From NCBI GenBank assembly GCA_041918675.1, contig JAYRVF010000007.1:172350-236349 (forward strand): a DNA stretch of 64,000 nt. The letters are read 5' to 3'. This document shows, one piece after another, positions 42,886-52,300 of the stretch (position 1 is its first letter; every line of letters starts with the position of its first letter). Origin of the DNA: SCUB01 sp041918675. Lineage in GTDB: Bacteria > Pseudomonadota > Alphaproteobacteria > Rhizobiales > Xanthobacteraceae. A model generated the notes under the pieces. It had not been told where the DNA came from, ran no database searches, and was given only the letters and a program-made list of their open reading frames with translations. The translations under genes and the position numbers were made by a program.

Positions 42886-43764
42886 ATGACACGGGCGATG
42901 CTCGGCATCATCGGCGGTTCGGGGATCTACGATCTGCCCGGTCTTGAAAACGTGCGCGAGCAGCGCGTCGTCAGCCCCTGGGGCGAGGCCTCCGGCGCGC
43001 CGCGGATCGGCGACATCGCCGGGCTGCCGGTCGCTTTCCTGCCGCGCCACGATACCGGCCATCGGCTGTCGCCCTCCGACATCAACTACCGCGCCAATAT
43101 CGACGTGCTCAAGCGCGTGGGCGTCACCGACCTGGTCTCGCTGTCGGCCTGCGGATCGTTTCGCGAGGAGCTGCCGCCGGGCACCTTCGTGCTGGTCGAC
43201 CAGTTCGTCGATCGCACGCATGCGCGCGCCACATCGTTCTTCGGCTCGGGCTGCGTGGCGCATGTGTCGATGGCCCATCCGGTCTCGCCGCGGCTGCGCA
43301 TCCATCTCGCCAACGCCGCCGAGGCGGAAGGCATCGCGGTCGCGCGCGGCGGCACCTATGTCTGCATCGAGGGGCCGCAATTCTCCACGCTCGCCGAAAG
43401 CATGACCTACAAGCGTCTCGGCTACGACGTGATCGGCATGACCAACATGCCGGAGGCCAAGCTCGCGCGCGAGGCCGAGCTCTGCTACGCCACCGTGGCG
43501 ATGGTGACGGATTTCGATTGCTGGCACCCGGACCACGACGCGGTGACGGTGCAGGACATCATCCGCGTGCTCACCGCCAACGCCGAGAAGGCCAAGCGTC
43601 TGGTGGCGCGGCTCGCGCGCGAATTCCCGCGCGTGCATGAGCCGTGCCCGATCGGCTCGGACCGCGCGCTCGACACCGCGCTCATCACCGCGCCGGAGGC
43701 GCGCGATCCGGAATTGTTGAAAAAACTCGACGCCGTCGCGGGCAGGGCGCTCGGCAAGATTTGA
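42886..43764 (+). CDS. mtnP: S-methyl-5'-thioadenosine phosphorylase
   Basis: 292 aa. MLGIIGGSGIYDLPGLEN is the N-terminal signature; LPRHDTGHRLSPSDINYRANIDVLK, VSLSACGSFREELPPG, GTYVCIEGPQFSTLAES and GMTNMPEAKLAREAELCY are phosphorylase blocks. It splits methylthioadenosine to adenine and methylthioribose-1-phosphate. The next gene, apt, 13 bp later, recovers the adenine, so the two form a salvage unit. Confidence 0.97.
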   Translation: MTRAMLGIIGGSGIYDLPGLENVREQRVVSPWGEASGAPRIGDIAGLPVAFLPRHDTGHRLSPSDINYRANIDVLKRVGVTDLVSLSACGSFREELPPGTFVLVDQFVDRTHARATSFFGSGCVAHVSMAHPVSPRLRIHLANAAEAEGIAVARGGTYVCIEGPQFSTLAESMTYKRLGYDVIGMTNMPEAKLAREAELCYATVAMVTDFDCWHPDHDAVTVQDIIRVLTANAEKAKRLVARLAREFPRVHEPCPIGSDRALDTALITAPEARDPELLKKLDAVAGRALGKI

Positions 43765-43777
43765 TGGGGATGACGTC

Positions 43778-44317
43778 ATGTCCTTCGAAAAAGATCTCAA
43801 GGCGACGATTCGCACCATTCCCGACTATCCCAAGAAGGGGATCATGTTCCGCGACATCACGACCTTGCTTGGCGACGCGCGGGCGTTCCGCCGCGCGGTC
43901 GACGAGATGGTGCAGCCCTGGGCCGGCATGAAGGTCGACAAGGTCGCGGGCATCGAGGCGCGCGGCTTCATCCTCGGCGGCGCCGTCGCGCATCAGGTCT
44001 CGGCCGGTTTCGTGCCGATCCGCAAGAAGGGCAAGCTGCCGCACACGACCGTGAGCGTCGCCTATTCGCTGGAATACGGCATCGACGAAATGGAGATGCA
44101 CGAGGACGCGGTCGCGCCCGGCGATCGCGTCATTCTCGTCGACGACCTGATCGCGACCGGCGGCACGGCCGAGGGCGCTGTCAAGTTGCTGCGCCAGATG
44201 GGCGCGACGGTGCTGGCGGCCTGTTTCGTCATCGACTTGCCGGAGCTTGGCGGCGCGGCGAAGCTGCGCGCGCTCGACGTGCCGGTGCGCACGCTGGTCT
44301 CGTTCGAGGGGCATTGA
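43778..44317 (+). CDS. apt: Adenine phosphoribosyltransferase
   Basis: 179 aa. Type I phosphoribosyltransferase: the PRPP motif is VILVDDLIATGGTAEGAVKLL, preceded by GIEARGFILGGAVAHQVSAGFVPIRKKGKLP, the family signature. Converts adenine to AMP, removing the adenine made by the preceding phosphorylase. Convergent with the following ATPase gene; a 7-bp inverted repeat (AGGCGCG at 44319 and CGCGCCT at 44344) lies between and could end transcription. Confidence 0.98.
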   Translation: MSFEKDLKATIRTIPDYPKKGIMFRDITTLLGDARAFRRAVDEMVQPWAGMKVDKVAGIEARGFILGGAVAHQVSAGFVPIRKKGKLPHTTVSVAYSLEYGIDEMEMHEDAVAPGDRVILVDDLIATGGTAEGAVKLLRQMGATVLAACFVIDLPELGGAAKLRALDVPVRTLVSFEGH

Positions 44318-44348
44318 AAGGCGCGCGTGGCGAGCGCGGCGGCCGCGC

Positions 44349-45032
44349 CTATCGCGGCAAGGTCTGCGGCTTGTACAGGATCAGGTTGCGGCCGAGCTCG
44401 CGAAAGCCGTGATAGTTGCGGCGGATCCACTGGTGCAGTTCGGACGAAGGATCGTTCGGCCCGCGGATGTAGCCGGTGAAGGAGAAGCTCGCGCGGTCGA
44501 TGATCGCGCGCAGGAACGACGGCAGCAGCGCGATGGTCAGCGGCCGCGTCGCGGCGAAGATGTCCGGCACCTCGCCGTGGAGCACGTTCTCGTTGTTGAC
44601 CGCGATGACCGCGATTTGCGGAAAGCGCTGGCGCAGGCTGGCGAAGGCCATGGCCGAGCCGCGATCGCGATCGGCGATGAAGAGAATGACGGGCTCGACC
44701 TGGTGCACCAGCGCCTCCTTCACGAAGCCGATTTCCTCGGCCATGCGGAAGAACGCCTCGTATGACGGATAGCCGAGATCGATCACCTTGGGCACGCCGT
44801 CGGCGGCGATGAGGCGGTCCATCAGCGCGATCTGGCCGCGGGTGTCGAGAATGTCGGCCGTCTCCGTCTCCCTTGGCAGGTAGTCGATCAGCGACGGCTC
44901 GCTCATGTTGATGTCGAAACCGGCGACGTCGCCTTCGCTGAGCAGGAAATATTCGGCGATGAGGCGCGCGAGCAGCGTCTTGCCCACGCGCGGGCGCGGC
45001 GAACAGACGATGTAGACGAAGGTTCGGCGCAT
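44349..45032 (-). CDS. P-loop ATPase, ParA-like, second of a pair
   Basis: 227 aa. The N-terminus MRRTFVYIVCSPRPRVGKTLLARLIAEYFLLSEGDVAGFDINMSE looks like a ParA/MinD P-loop, but the deviant Walker A is changed (PRPRVGKT instead of KGGxGKT). Later motifs are weak. It follows the other ParA-like gene by 62 bp. Function unknown; a partner of the first ATPase is likely. No ParB or cargo gene is adjacent, so plasmid partitioning is unlikely. Confidence 0.78.
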   Translation of the reverse strand: MRRTFVYIVCSPRPRVGKTLLARLIAEYFLLSEGDVAGFDINMSEPSLIDYLPRETETADILDTRGQIALMDRLIAADGVPKVIDLGYPSYEAFFRMAEEIGFVKEALVHQVEPVILFIADRDRGSAMAFASLRQRFPQIAVIAVNNENVLHGEVPDIFAATRPLTIALLPSFLRAIIDRASFSFTGYIRGPNDPSSELHQWIRRNYHGFRELGRNLILYKPQTLPR

Positions 45033-45094
45033 GACGGGTCCGTCACCCGGGACGGCGGAATGACACCGGATCCGGGATCATTCGCCGACGATCT

Positions 45095-45853
45095 TCATTC
45101 GCCGGCGACGCGCGTCGCGGCCGCGGCGGCGGCGCCGACGATGCTGGTCAGCTTGATGCGGTCGTATTCGCCCCAGACATTGGTCAGCCAATGGCGGACA
45201 TAGCCGCGCAGCACGAAGGAGAAATTGGCGGGCTCGCCGAGCGCGCCCTTGTTGGCGACGAAGCGGATGAAGGGGACCGAAGCGATTTCGACCGCCTCGC
45301 ACGCCATCTCGTTGAGCTTGGGGATGGTCACCTCGGTCGCGCCGCGGATGCGGCGGAAATAGGAGTTGTAGGTGACCTGGTCCCACTCGAAGAAGCTCGT
45401 GTTGTTGATGAAGTTCTTCACCAGGAAATATTTGGCGCCGTCCATGAAGCCGGCGGTCTCGGCGATCTCGTCGAGCGAGGCGATCGACGGGCCGAGGATA
45501 TGGAACACCGCGAAGGTGATCTGGCCGGACTTGGCCGCGTCGAGGAAGCCGATGTCGCGCAGCGCGATCAGGGTCGGCGACAGCAGGCCGGCGCGCACGT
45601 CGATCACGGTCACGCTGGCGGCGGCCGTGTTGAGCGTGTCGAAGATCTTCATCTGGTCGGCGGTCTGGGTGACGTCGACGATCTCGGTCACGTCGGGATG
45701 GAAGCGCTTGAGCGTGCCGCGCGGGGCTTCGGTGTCAAAGGCGCGGATCGGCACGTTGTTGGCGCTGAAATAGTCGAGCAGGGTCCGCGACACGGTCGTC
45801 TTGCCGACGCCGCCTTTGTCCGCTCCGACAACGATTACCGCTGGCTTTGCCAT
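45095..45853 (-). CDS. ParA/CobQ-like P-loop ATPase, first of a pair
   Basis: 252 aa. The deviant Walker A is intact: VVGADKGGVGKTTVSRTL. A switch I-like D-T-E region (FDTEAPRGTLKRF) and a VTVIDVRAGLLSP Walker-B-like strand follow. The C-terminal part has no match I recognise. Start at the ATG following AAGGGGAACC. Paired with the second ATPase on the same strand. Similar two-gene units seem to be conserved in related bacteria, but no process is assigned; roles in protein or organelle positioning are possible. Confidence 0.82.
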   Translation of the reverse strand: MAKPAVIVVGADKGGVGKTTVSRTLLDYFSANNVPIRAFDTEAPRGTLKRFHPDVTEIVDVTQTADQMKIFDTLNTAAASVTVIDVRAGLLSPTLIALRDIGFLDAAKSGQITFAVFHILGPSIASLDEIAETAGFMDGAKYFLVKNFINNTSFFEWDQVTYNSYFRRIRGATEVTIPKLNEMACEAVEIASVPFIRFVANKGALGEPANFSFVLRGYVRHWLTNVWGEYDRIKLTSIVGAAAAAATRVAGE

Positions 45854-46051
45854 GGTTCCCCTTCGCGGCGGGCCGCGTGGCGCGACCGCCTGATCGCCGG
45901 CAGCGATGGATTTTTCGCTTCCGGCCCCTCCATTGGTCCGGAACATGGCAGAAACAAGGGAGAATTCAATTCCTTGAGGCGCCCGGCCGAGGCGTTTGCC
46001 GGAAATTATGTTAACGGCAGGACCGCCGATCGCCTCTTCCGCGCGTGAGTT

Positions 46052-47347
46052 CTATCCGTTCCGCCGGCCGAACGGGCCGGTCAGCGGTCCCCACGGACTT
46101 CGGCCGCCGCTCGTCCGGGGGCCGCCGCCCTCGGGCGCGGGATGGTCGGTTCCCGCCTGATCGGGCAGCGGCGGGCGCCCCCACGGGCTTTCCGGTCCGC
46201 CCGGCGGAAGGGGCGGCGGGGCCGATGGCTGTCCGGCGTCCCGATCTCCCCAGGGCGAGGGGGAGGAGGGCGGCGCGCCCGGCGTGGTTTCGTCCATCTC
46301 GGCGTCCGCCCCGGCGCTCGCCGGGCTTTCGTCCGGCGCGGGCAGGGCCATGGGGCCCGGATCGTGGCCGCCGGCGAATTCGATCAGCGCCTTCACCCGT
46401 GAATCGATCGACGGATGCGTCGCGAACAGGTCGACGAAGCCCTCGCGCGGATTGTCGACGCAGAGTTCCATGACCGCGGACGTGGCCCCTTCGAGTTCGC
46501 CGCGATTTTCGATCTTGCGCAGCGCCATGATCATCGCGTCCGGGTTCTTGGTCAGCTCGACCGAGCCGGCGTCGGCGAGAAACTCGCGCGAGCGCGACAG
46601 CGCGAAGCGGATCACCACCGACAACAGCCAGGCGATCGCCACCAGCGCGACCGCGAGCAGGATCGCGACGAACGCGCCGCCCGAGCCCTTGCGGTCATTG
46701 TCGGAGGATGACGAGGACGAGCGCGATCCGCCGAGGCGCCAGTTCGACTGAAAGAAGATGCGGAAGAACATTTCGCCGAAGAAGCCGATCACGCCGGCGA
46801 TGATGACGGCGATCACCATCATGCGCACATCGCCATTGCGGATGTGGGTGAGCTCGTGGGCGAGCACCGCCTCGATCTCCGTGTCGTCGAGCCGCTCCAA
46901 CAGGCCGGTCGTGACCGTGATCGAATATTGTTTTTCGTTGAGGCCCGAGGCGAAGGCATTGAGCGCCGGCGAATCCATCACCTTGAGGCGCGGCATGGTG
47001 ATGCCGCGGGAGACGCAGAGATTTTCCAGAAGATTCCAGAGCTTGGGCTCATCCCGCCGCGTCACTTCGCGTCCGCCGGTGACCGCGTCGATCAGGCTCT
47101 GGTGGAAGCGATAGGCGATGAGGAGCCACAGGACGGTCGCGCCGGTCGCGAACGGCAGCGCCTTGAGGAAATCCGCCCACGCCGCGCGCAGGAACCATTC
47201 GAGCGAGGCGTCGCCGGCAAGAAACACCTCCGCCATCAGCGCGCCGGCGAACACGAGAATGTAGATCTGCAGGAACAGGCCGGCCAGCAGCAGCACCGAC
47301 CGACGCCGGTTCGACGCGATATGCGTGTAGAGTCCGTAGGCGGCCAT
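46052..47347 (-). CDS. M48 family membrane zinc protease (HtpX-like)
   Basis: 431 aa. Zinc motif VLAHELTHIRNGD; third ligand glutamate probably in SREFLADAGSVELTKNPDAM. Helices near residues 17-40, 50-68, 152-172 and 193-215 place it in the inner membrane. The C-terminal 100 residues are proline-, glycine- and serine-rich, probably disordered, a longer tail than in HtpX. It lies 74 bp after the LemA gene, a common pairing. Probable role: quality control of membrane proteins. Confidence 0.93.
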   Translation of the reverse strand: MAAYGLYTHIASNRRRSVLLLAGLFLQIYILVFAGALMAEVFLAGDASLEWFLRAAWADFLKALPFATGATVLWLLIAYRFHQSLIDAVTGGREVTRRDEPKLWNLLENLCVSRGITMPRLKVMDSPALNAFASGLNEKQYSITVTTGLLERLDDTEIEAVLAHELTHIRNGDVRMMVIAVIIAGVIGFFGEMFFRIFFQSNWRLGGSRSSSSSSDNDRKGSGGAFVAILLAVALVAIAWLLSVVIRFALSRSREFLADAGSVELTKNPDAMIMALRKIENRGELEGATSAVMELCVDNPREGFVDLFATHPSIDSRVKALIEFAGGHDPGPMALPAPDESPASAGADAEMDETTPGAPPSSPSPWGDRDAGQPSAPPPLPPGGPESPWGRPPLPDQAGTDHPAPEGGGPRTSGGRSPWGPLTGPFGRRNG

Positions 47348-47421
47348 GGCGGCGGGCTCCGGGGCGCGTCGAAAGGCGGGCGGTCGCGCGAACGGATCGG
47401 CGCGCCGCCCGCCGGCTCAGG

Positions 47422-47982
47422 TCAGAACTTCACGCTCGGGGCCTGCTCAAGCTGCCCGCGCGTTTCGCCGAGGTCGAAGAATTCCTTGCGCGTGAAGCCG
47501 AGCGAGGCGGCGAACAGCGCCGCCGGCATCTGCTGAATGGCGGTGTTGTATTCCTGCACCGCGTTGTTGAAGAAGCGGCGCGCGGCGGCGAGCTTGTTCT
47601 CGATGTCGGAAAGCTCGGTCTGCAACTGCTGGAAATTGGTGTTGGCCTTGAGGTCGGGATAGGCTTCCGAAAGCGCGATCAACTGGCGCAGCGCGCCGGT
47701 GAGCTGGTTTTCCGCGGCCGCGACCTGCGCCGGCCCCTGCGCCGAAAGCGCGGCGTTGCGCGCCTTGACGACATCTTCCAGGGTCGTCTTCTCGTGGCCG
47801 GCATAGCCCTTCACGGTCTCGACAAGATTGGGAATGAGATCGTGGCGTTGCTTGAGTTGGACGTCGATGTCGGCGAAGGCCTGGCCGACGCGCTGGCCCA
47901 TGGCGACGAGCCGGTTGTAGATGCTGAGCGCCCACAGGGCGATCGCGACGATGATGATCAGGACAATCCAGCCGCTGGACAT
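47422..47982 (-). CDS. LemA family protein
   Basis: 186 aa. One N-terminal transmembrane helix (GWIVLIIIVAIALWALSIYNRLV) followed by a helical bundle with QAFADIDVQLKQRHDLIPNLVETVKGYAGHEKTTLEDVV, the family signature. Often paired with M48 proteases, as here. Function not known. First gene of the pair, so control probably resides in 47983-48239. Confidence 0.96.
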   Translation of the reverse strand: MSSGWIVLIIIVAIALWALSIYNRLVAMGQRVGQAFADIDVQLKQRHDLIPNLVETVKGYAGHEKTTLEDVVKARNAALSAQGPAQVAAAENQLTGALRQLIALSEAYPDLKANTNFQQLQTELSDIENKLAAARRFFNNAVQEYNTAIQQMPAALFAASLGFTRKEFFDLGETRGQLEQAPSVKF

Positions 47983-48154
47983 GGAATCTGCTCCTCAAGA
48001 GGATAATGGCCGCAAGCTAGACCAAAATGGCAAGCCAAGGGAGGCGTTTCAATGGCGCCGCCTGGCTCTTTGGTGCGGCTGGAATTCATTCAGGTTCACG
48101 TGATCGAACTGATTTTTGCCCGAGGTGGTAAGGGTCGATGATCGGCGAGGGCGT

Positions 48155-48227
48155 CAAATGGCCCGCCCCGTGGCGTCTTGCGCTTGTGCTCAAATGGGAC
48201 TAATATTTGCTTCAAATGGACAAATGG
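48155..48227 (+). promoter_or_regulatory. Four CAAATGG direct repeats before the antitoxin gene
   Basis: Copies at 48155-48161, 48191-48197, 48213-48219 and 48221-48227. The last three surround the likely promoter and the antitoxin start. Candidate operators for autoregulation by the toxin-antitoxin complex; not proven. Confidence 0.5.
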
Positions 48228-48239
48228 AGTGGTCAAGGA

Positions 48240-48671
48240 ATGTCTCATATTCAGGCGAGATCCGTCGCGGAACTGTTGGGGGTGAAAGCGGGTAGGAAGA
48301 CCTCGTTTACCCACCTCGATCTTGCCGAGGCTATCCAGAAGGGTTTCCCGGTTTCGACGGTCGAGCGCATTTTGCTTAGAATTGCTCCCGACGACCGCCG
48401 CTTCCGCGACAGGCTTATTCCGCGGGCGACCCTGGCGCGGCGAGTGAAGTCATTAAGCCCGCCGGAGAGCGACCGCCTCGCGCGCCTCGCCCGGCTTTGG
48501 GCGCTGGCGGTCGATGTTTGGGGAACGGACAGCGAGGCGCTACGTTTTCTGGCCGAACCCCACCCGATGCTGGAAGGGCGCGTGCCGCGCGATGTCGCGG
48601 TCGAGACGGAAATTGGCGCGCGCGCCGTGGAAGACCTGCTCGGGCGTCTCAAATACGGGTCGGCCGCGTGA
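48240..48671 (+). CDS. Antitoxin, Xre/MbcA/ParS toxin-binding domain (DUF2384)
   Basis: 143 aa from the ATG at 48240; an earlier ATG at 48216 would add eight residues. The N-terminal half is an Xre-like helical region (LLGVKAGRKTSFTHLDLAEAIQKGFPVSTVERILLRI). The C-terminal half is the MbcA/ParS toxin-binding domain: LARLWALAVDVWGTDSEALRFLAEPHPMLEGRVPRDVAVETEIGARAVEDLLGRL. Overlaps the RES toxin gene by 4 bp (GTGA). It binds the toxin and probably represses the operon. Confidence 0.93.
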   Translation: MSHIQARSVAELLGVKAGRKTSFTHLDLAEAIQKGFPVSTVERILLRIAPDDRRFRDRLIPRATLARRVKSLSPPESDRLARLARLWALAVDVWGTDSEALRFLAEPHPMLEGRVPRDVAVETEIGARAVEDLLGRLKYGSAA

Positions 48672-49159
48672 CGGATCGGTTTCCGCCACAGCGGCTGGAT
48701 CGCACGCTGACTTGCTTTCGCATTGGCGATCCGAAGGGCGAATTCCCAATTTATGACGGACGTGGCTCGGCGCTCTACCCGGGCCGCTGGAACAGCACGG
48801 CGAGTCCGGTTATTTATGCCGGCGAGCATTACGCGACCGCGATGCTTGAAAAGTTGGCGATCGGCAATGGCCGGATCCCGCCCAATCAACACTACGTCAT
48901 GATCACGATTCCTAAATCCACGAGCCTTGAAATCGTGACGAAGGATGGTCTCCCCGGATGGGATTCCACCGAGCCAACCGTCTCGCAGGTGTTCGGCGCG
49001 CGTTGGGTCGCCGAACAACGAAGCGCCATTCTCATCGTCCCAAGTTTCGTCGCGCGTATTGAACGCAACATCGTCATCAATCCGGCGCATCCAGAGGCGG
49101 CGGATATCGAAACCAGTCTGCCGGAGCCGGTCTGGTGGGACGCGAGGTTGTATCGGTAG
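48668..49159 (+). CDS. RES domain toxin
   Basis: 163 aa from a GTG that overlaps the antitoxin stop. LTCFRIGDPKGEFPIYDGRGSALYPGRWNSTASPVIYAGEHYATAMLEKLA is the RES core, with the conserved arginine (FRIG or GRWN), tyrosine and glutamate. Toxins of this family (MbcT, ParT, RES-Xre) destroy NAD+ or modify proteins with ADP-ribose. Sits at the end of the bicistronic module; a stem-loop (GGTTCCCG/CGGGAACC) follows at 49168. Confidence 0.93.
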   Translation: MTDRFPPQRLDRTLTCFRIGDPKGEFPIYDGRGSALYPGRWNSTASPVIYAGEHYATAMLEKLAIGNGRIPPNQHYVMITIPKSTSLEIVTKDGLPGWDSTEPTVSQVFGARWVAEQRSAILIVPSFVARIERNIVINPAHPEAADIETSLPEPVWWDARLYR

Positions 49160-49167
49160 AGGGACAT

Positions 49168-49298
49168 GGTTCCCGAGGAGCGGGAACCCGTCCCCTACAG
49201 CAAGTCCCGAAAAAGCTGATGGACTTTTTCGAAAAGGACTTGCTCGAACAATCTGATTTGGCGCGATTTCCTGTCGATCGCATGATTCCATGCGATCG
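49168..49298. repeat. Cluster of three inverted repeats, REP-like
   Basis: GGTTCCCG (49168-49175) with CGGGAACC (49181-49188); AGCAAGTCC (49199-49207) with GGACTTGCT (49236-49244), with an inner CGAAAAAG/CTTTTTCG pair; and CGATCGCATG (49275-49284) with CATGCGATCG (49289-49298). It fills the space between the convergent toxin and smc genes and may terminate both. Confidence 0.8.
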
Positions 49299-49305
49299 GA
49301 AAACG

Positions 49306-52300
49306 CTAGCTCGCCTCGCGCAGCTTCACCGCGCCTTCGAGGTCGACCGAGACGAGCTGCGACACGCCGCGCTCGGCCATGGTGACGCCGAACAGGCGGT
49401 TCATGCGCGCCATGGTGATCGGGTTGTGAGTGATGATGATGAAGCGCGTGTCGGTCGAACGCGTCATCTCGTCGAGCAGGTCGCAGAAGCGCTCGACATT
49501 GTGATCGTCGAGCGGCGCGTCGACTTCGTCGAGCACGCAGATCGGCGCGGGATTGGTCAGGAACACCGCGAAGATGAGCGCCAGCGCCGTCAGCGCCTGC
49601 TCGCCGCCCGACAACAGCGAGAGCGTCTGCGGCTTCTTGCCCGGCGGCTTGGCGATGATTTCGAGCCCGGCTTCGAGCGGATCGTCGCTCTCGATCAGAT
49701 GCAGATTGGCCTCGCCGCCGCCGAACAGCTCGGAGAACAGGCGCTTGAAATGCCCATTGACGACCTCGAACGAGGCGAGCAGCCGCTCGCGCGCCTCGCG
49801 GTTGAGGCTCTGGATGCCGAGGCGCAGCTTGCGGATCGCCTCGACCAGGTCGTCGCGCTCGGTGACGAGCGTGGTGTGCTGGGTCTCGACCTCGCGCAAC
49901 TCCTCCTCGGCGCGCAGATTGACCGCGCCCAGACGGTCGCGGTCGCGACGCAGCTTTTCCAGATTGGCCTCGACGTCGCCGACGGCGGGCAGATCCGTGC
50001 CGGGTTCGACGCCGGCAAGTCCGGCCACGGCTTGCGGCGCGACCTCGAGCAGGTCGTGGATTTCGCGTTCGGTATCCTCGAGGCGGCGCCGGGCGCCCTC
50101 GACGCGCTCCTCGGCCCTGGCGACCGCCTCGCGCGCGGCCGACAGCGCCTCGAACGAGGCGCGCGCCTCGCGATCGGCCACCGCCATCGCGGTTTCGGCG
50201 GCGGCAAGCCGGTCGGCGCAGGCGCGGCGTTCGGCTTCGGCGGCCTCGATCTCGGTGATCAGCGCGCCACGTTTTTCGGCGAACGCGGCGGGCGCGGAAT
50301 CAAGGCTGGCGCGCTCCTGCCGGGCCTCGGCGGCGCGGCTTTCGATGGTCGTGATCTGCTCGCTCGCGCCGGATTTGCGCGCGAGCCATTCGCCGCGTTC
50401 GGCGCCGATCGCCTGCATGCGGCGGTCGGCGAGTTCGGCCTCGCGGCTGAGCGCGTGCGCGTCGGCGCGGACGCCGGCGGCGCGCGAGCGCGCGGCCGCG
50501 ACATCGTCGCGCACGGCCGCGAGGCGCGCTTCCAGTTCGGCGCTCGCGGGCAATTCGTCGAGCGCGGCGGTCGCGGCGCGGAGGCTTTCATCGGCCTCGG
50601 CGCGGTCGGCGGCAAGGCGCGTCCCGGCCTCGGCCAGCGCCGAACGCCGCGCCACGTGCCGGTTGAATTCACGCTCGGCCGCGGCGTGGCGCTCGCGGGC
50701 GGCGTCGGTGCCGCGTTGGGCCGCGCGCAATTCCTCGCGCGCCGTGGCTTCGGCGGCGGCGGCGGCCTTGGCCGCGGTGTCGGCGGCGTCGAGTTCGCGG
50801 CGGCGCTCGGCCGCCTCGACGCGGGCGCGGTCGAGATCGGCCTCGATGTCGGCCAGACGCGCGCGCTCGGCGAGCCGCCGCGCGGCGCCGGTCGGCGCGT
50901 GGGCCGCGGCGACAAAGCCATCCCAACGCCAGAGGTCGCCTTCGAGCGATACCAGGCGCTGGCCGGTCTTGAGCTGAGCCGAAAGCCGCGGTCCGCGCTC
51001 GCGGCTGACGACGCCGATCTGGGCGAGGCGGCGGGCGAGTTCGGGCGGAGCTTCGACGTGGGCGGCGAGCGCCTCGCAGCCTTCCGGCAAGGCGGGATCG
51101 GTCTCCGGCGTCGTCGCGATCGTCCAGCGCAGCGGCGCGGACGGATCGACGGGCGCGTCGAGATCGTCGCCGAGCGCGGCGCCGAGCGCTTTCTCATAGC
51201 CCTTGGCGACGCTGACACCATCGATGACCGGCGGCCAGAGATTCTTGGTCTCGCCGTGCAGAAGCTTGGAGATGGTCTTGGCCTCGGTTTCGAGCCGCTG
51301 CACGCGCTTGTCGGCGTCGGCGAGCGGCGCGCGGGCGGATTCGAGCGCCTGGCGCGCGGCGCGATGCGTGGCCTCGTTCGACAGCACCGCGGATTCACCC
51401 ACGGCCAACGCCGCGACCGCGGTCTCCACCTGGGCCGCGAGCGCGGCGAGATCGTCGCCCCCGCCCGTCGTCGCGGCGAACTGGGCGGTCTCGCGCGCGA
51501 CATTGGCGATGTCGTGATCGAGCCTGGCCACGCGGTCGCGATGAGCGCGGACGCCGGCCTCCAATTGATTGCGCTTGGCCTGAAGATCGGCGAGCGCGCC
51601 GGTGAGTTCGGCGAAAAGCTGTTCGGCGCCGTCGAGCGTGCCCTGGGCCTCGGCGACGCGCGCCTCGAGGCCGCCGCGCTTCTCGACCCGGTCGGCGATT
51701 TCGTCCTTGAGGATCGCGGCCTCCGAATCGAGGCGTTGCAGCGCGACCTCCGCGTCACCCGCCTGGCGCTGCTCGCGCTCGATGTCGGCGGCGAATTGTG
51801 TCAGCCGGCGGTCGAGCTCGGTCATGCGTTCGCGCGCGCGCGCTTCCTCGCGGTCGAGCGCGTCGCGGGCGCTGGAAAGGCGTTGCAGTCCGGCCGCCGC
51901 GCGCGCCTCGGCCTCGCGCAGGCCCGGCAGTTCGCTCGCCCGCAGCGCCTGCAGGCGCGCGGTTTCGGCCTGTTCGCGGGTGCGCTCGGCGAGTTCGCGC
52001 ACGTGCAGATCGTGGCCGCGCGCCGCCTCGTCGACCTCGCCATGGGCGCCGAGCCAGCGCAGATGAAACAGCATCGCCTCGGCCTTGCGGACCTTGGCGG
52101 CGACCTCGCGGTAGCGGATAGCCTGGCGCGCCTGGCGCTTGAGGGCGTCGATCTGCCCGGCGAGCTGGCCGATCACGTCCTCGACGCGGGTCAGGTTGGC
52201 TTCGGCGGCGCGCAGGCGCAGCTCGGCTTCATGCCGGCGCGCGTGCAGGCCGGCGACGCCGGCGGCGTCCTCGAGCACGCGGCGGCGCTGCTCGGGCTTG

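Noticed and set aside
44349..45853. Plasmid or chromosome partition locus
   Set aside because: No ParB gene or parS-like repeats nearby, and the second ATPase lacks the ParA Walker A.
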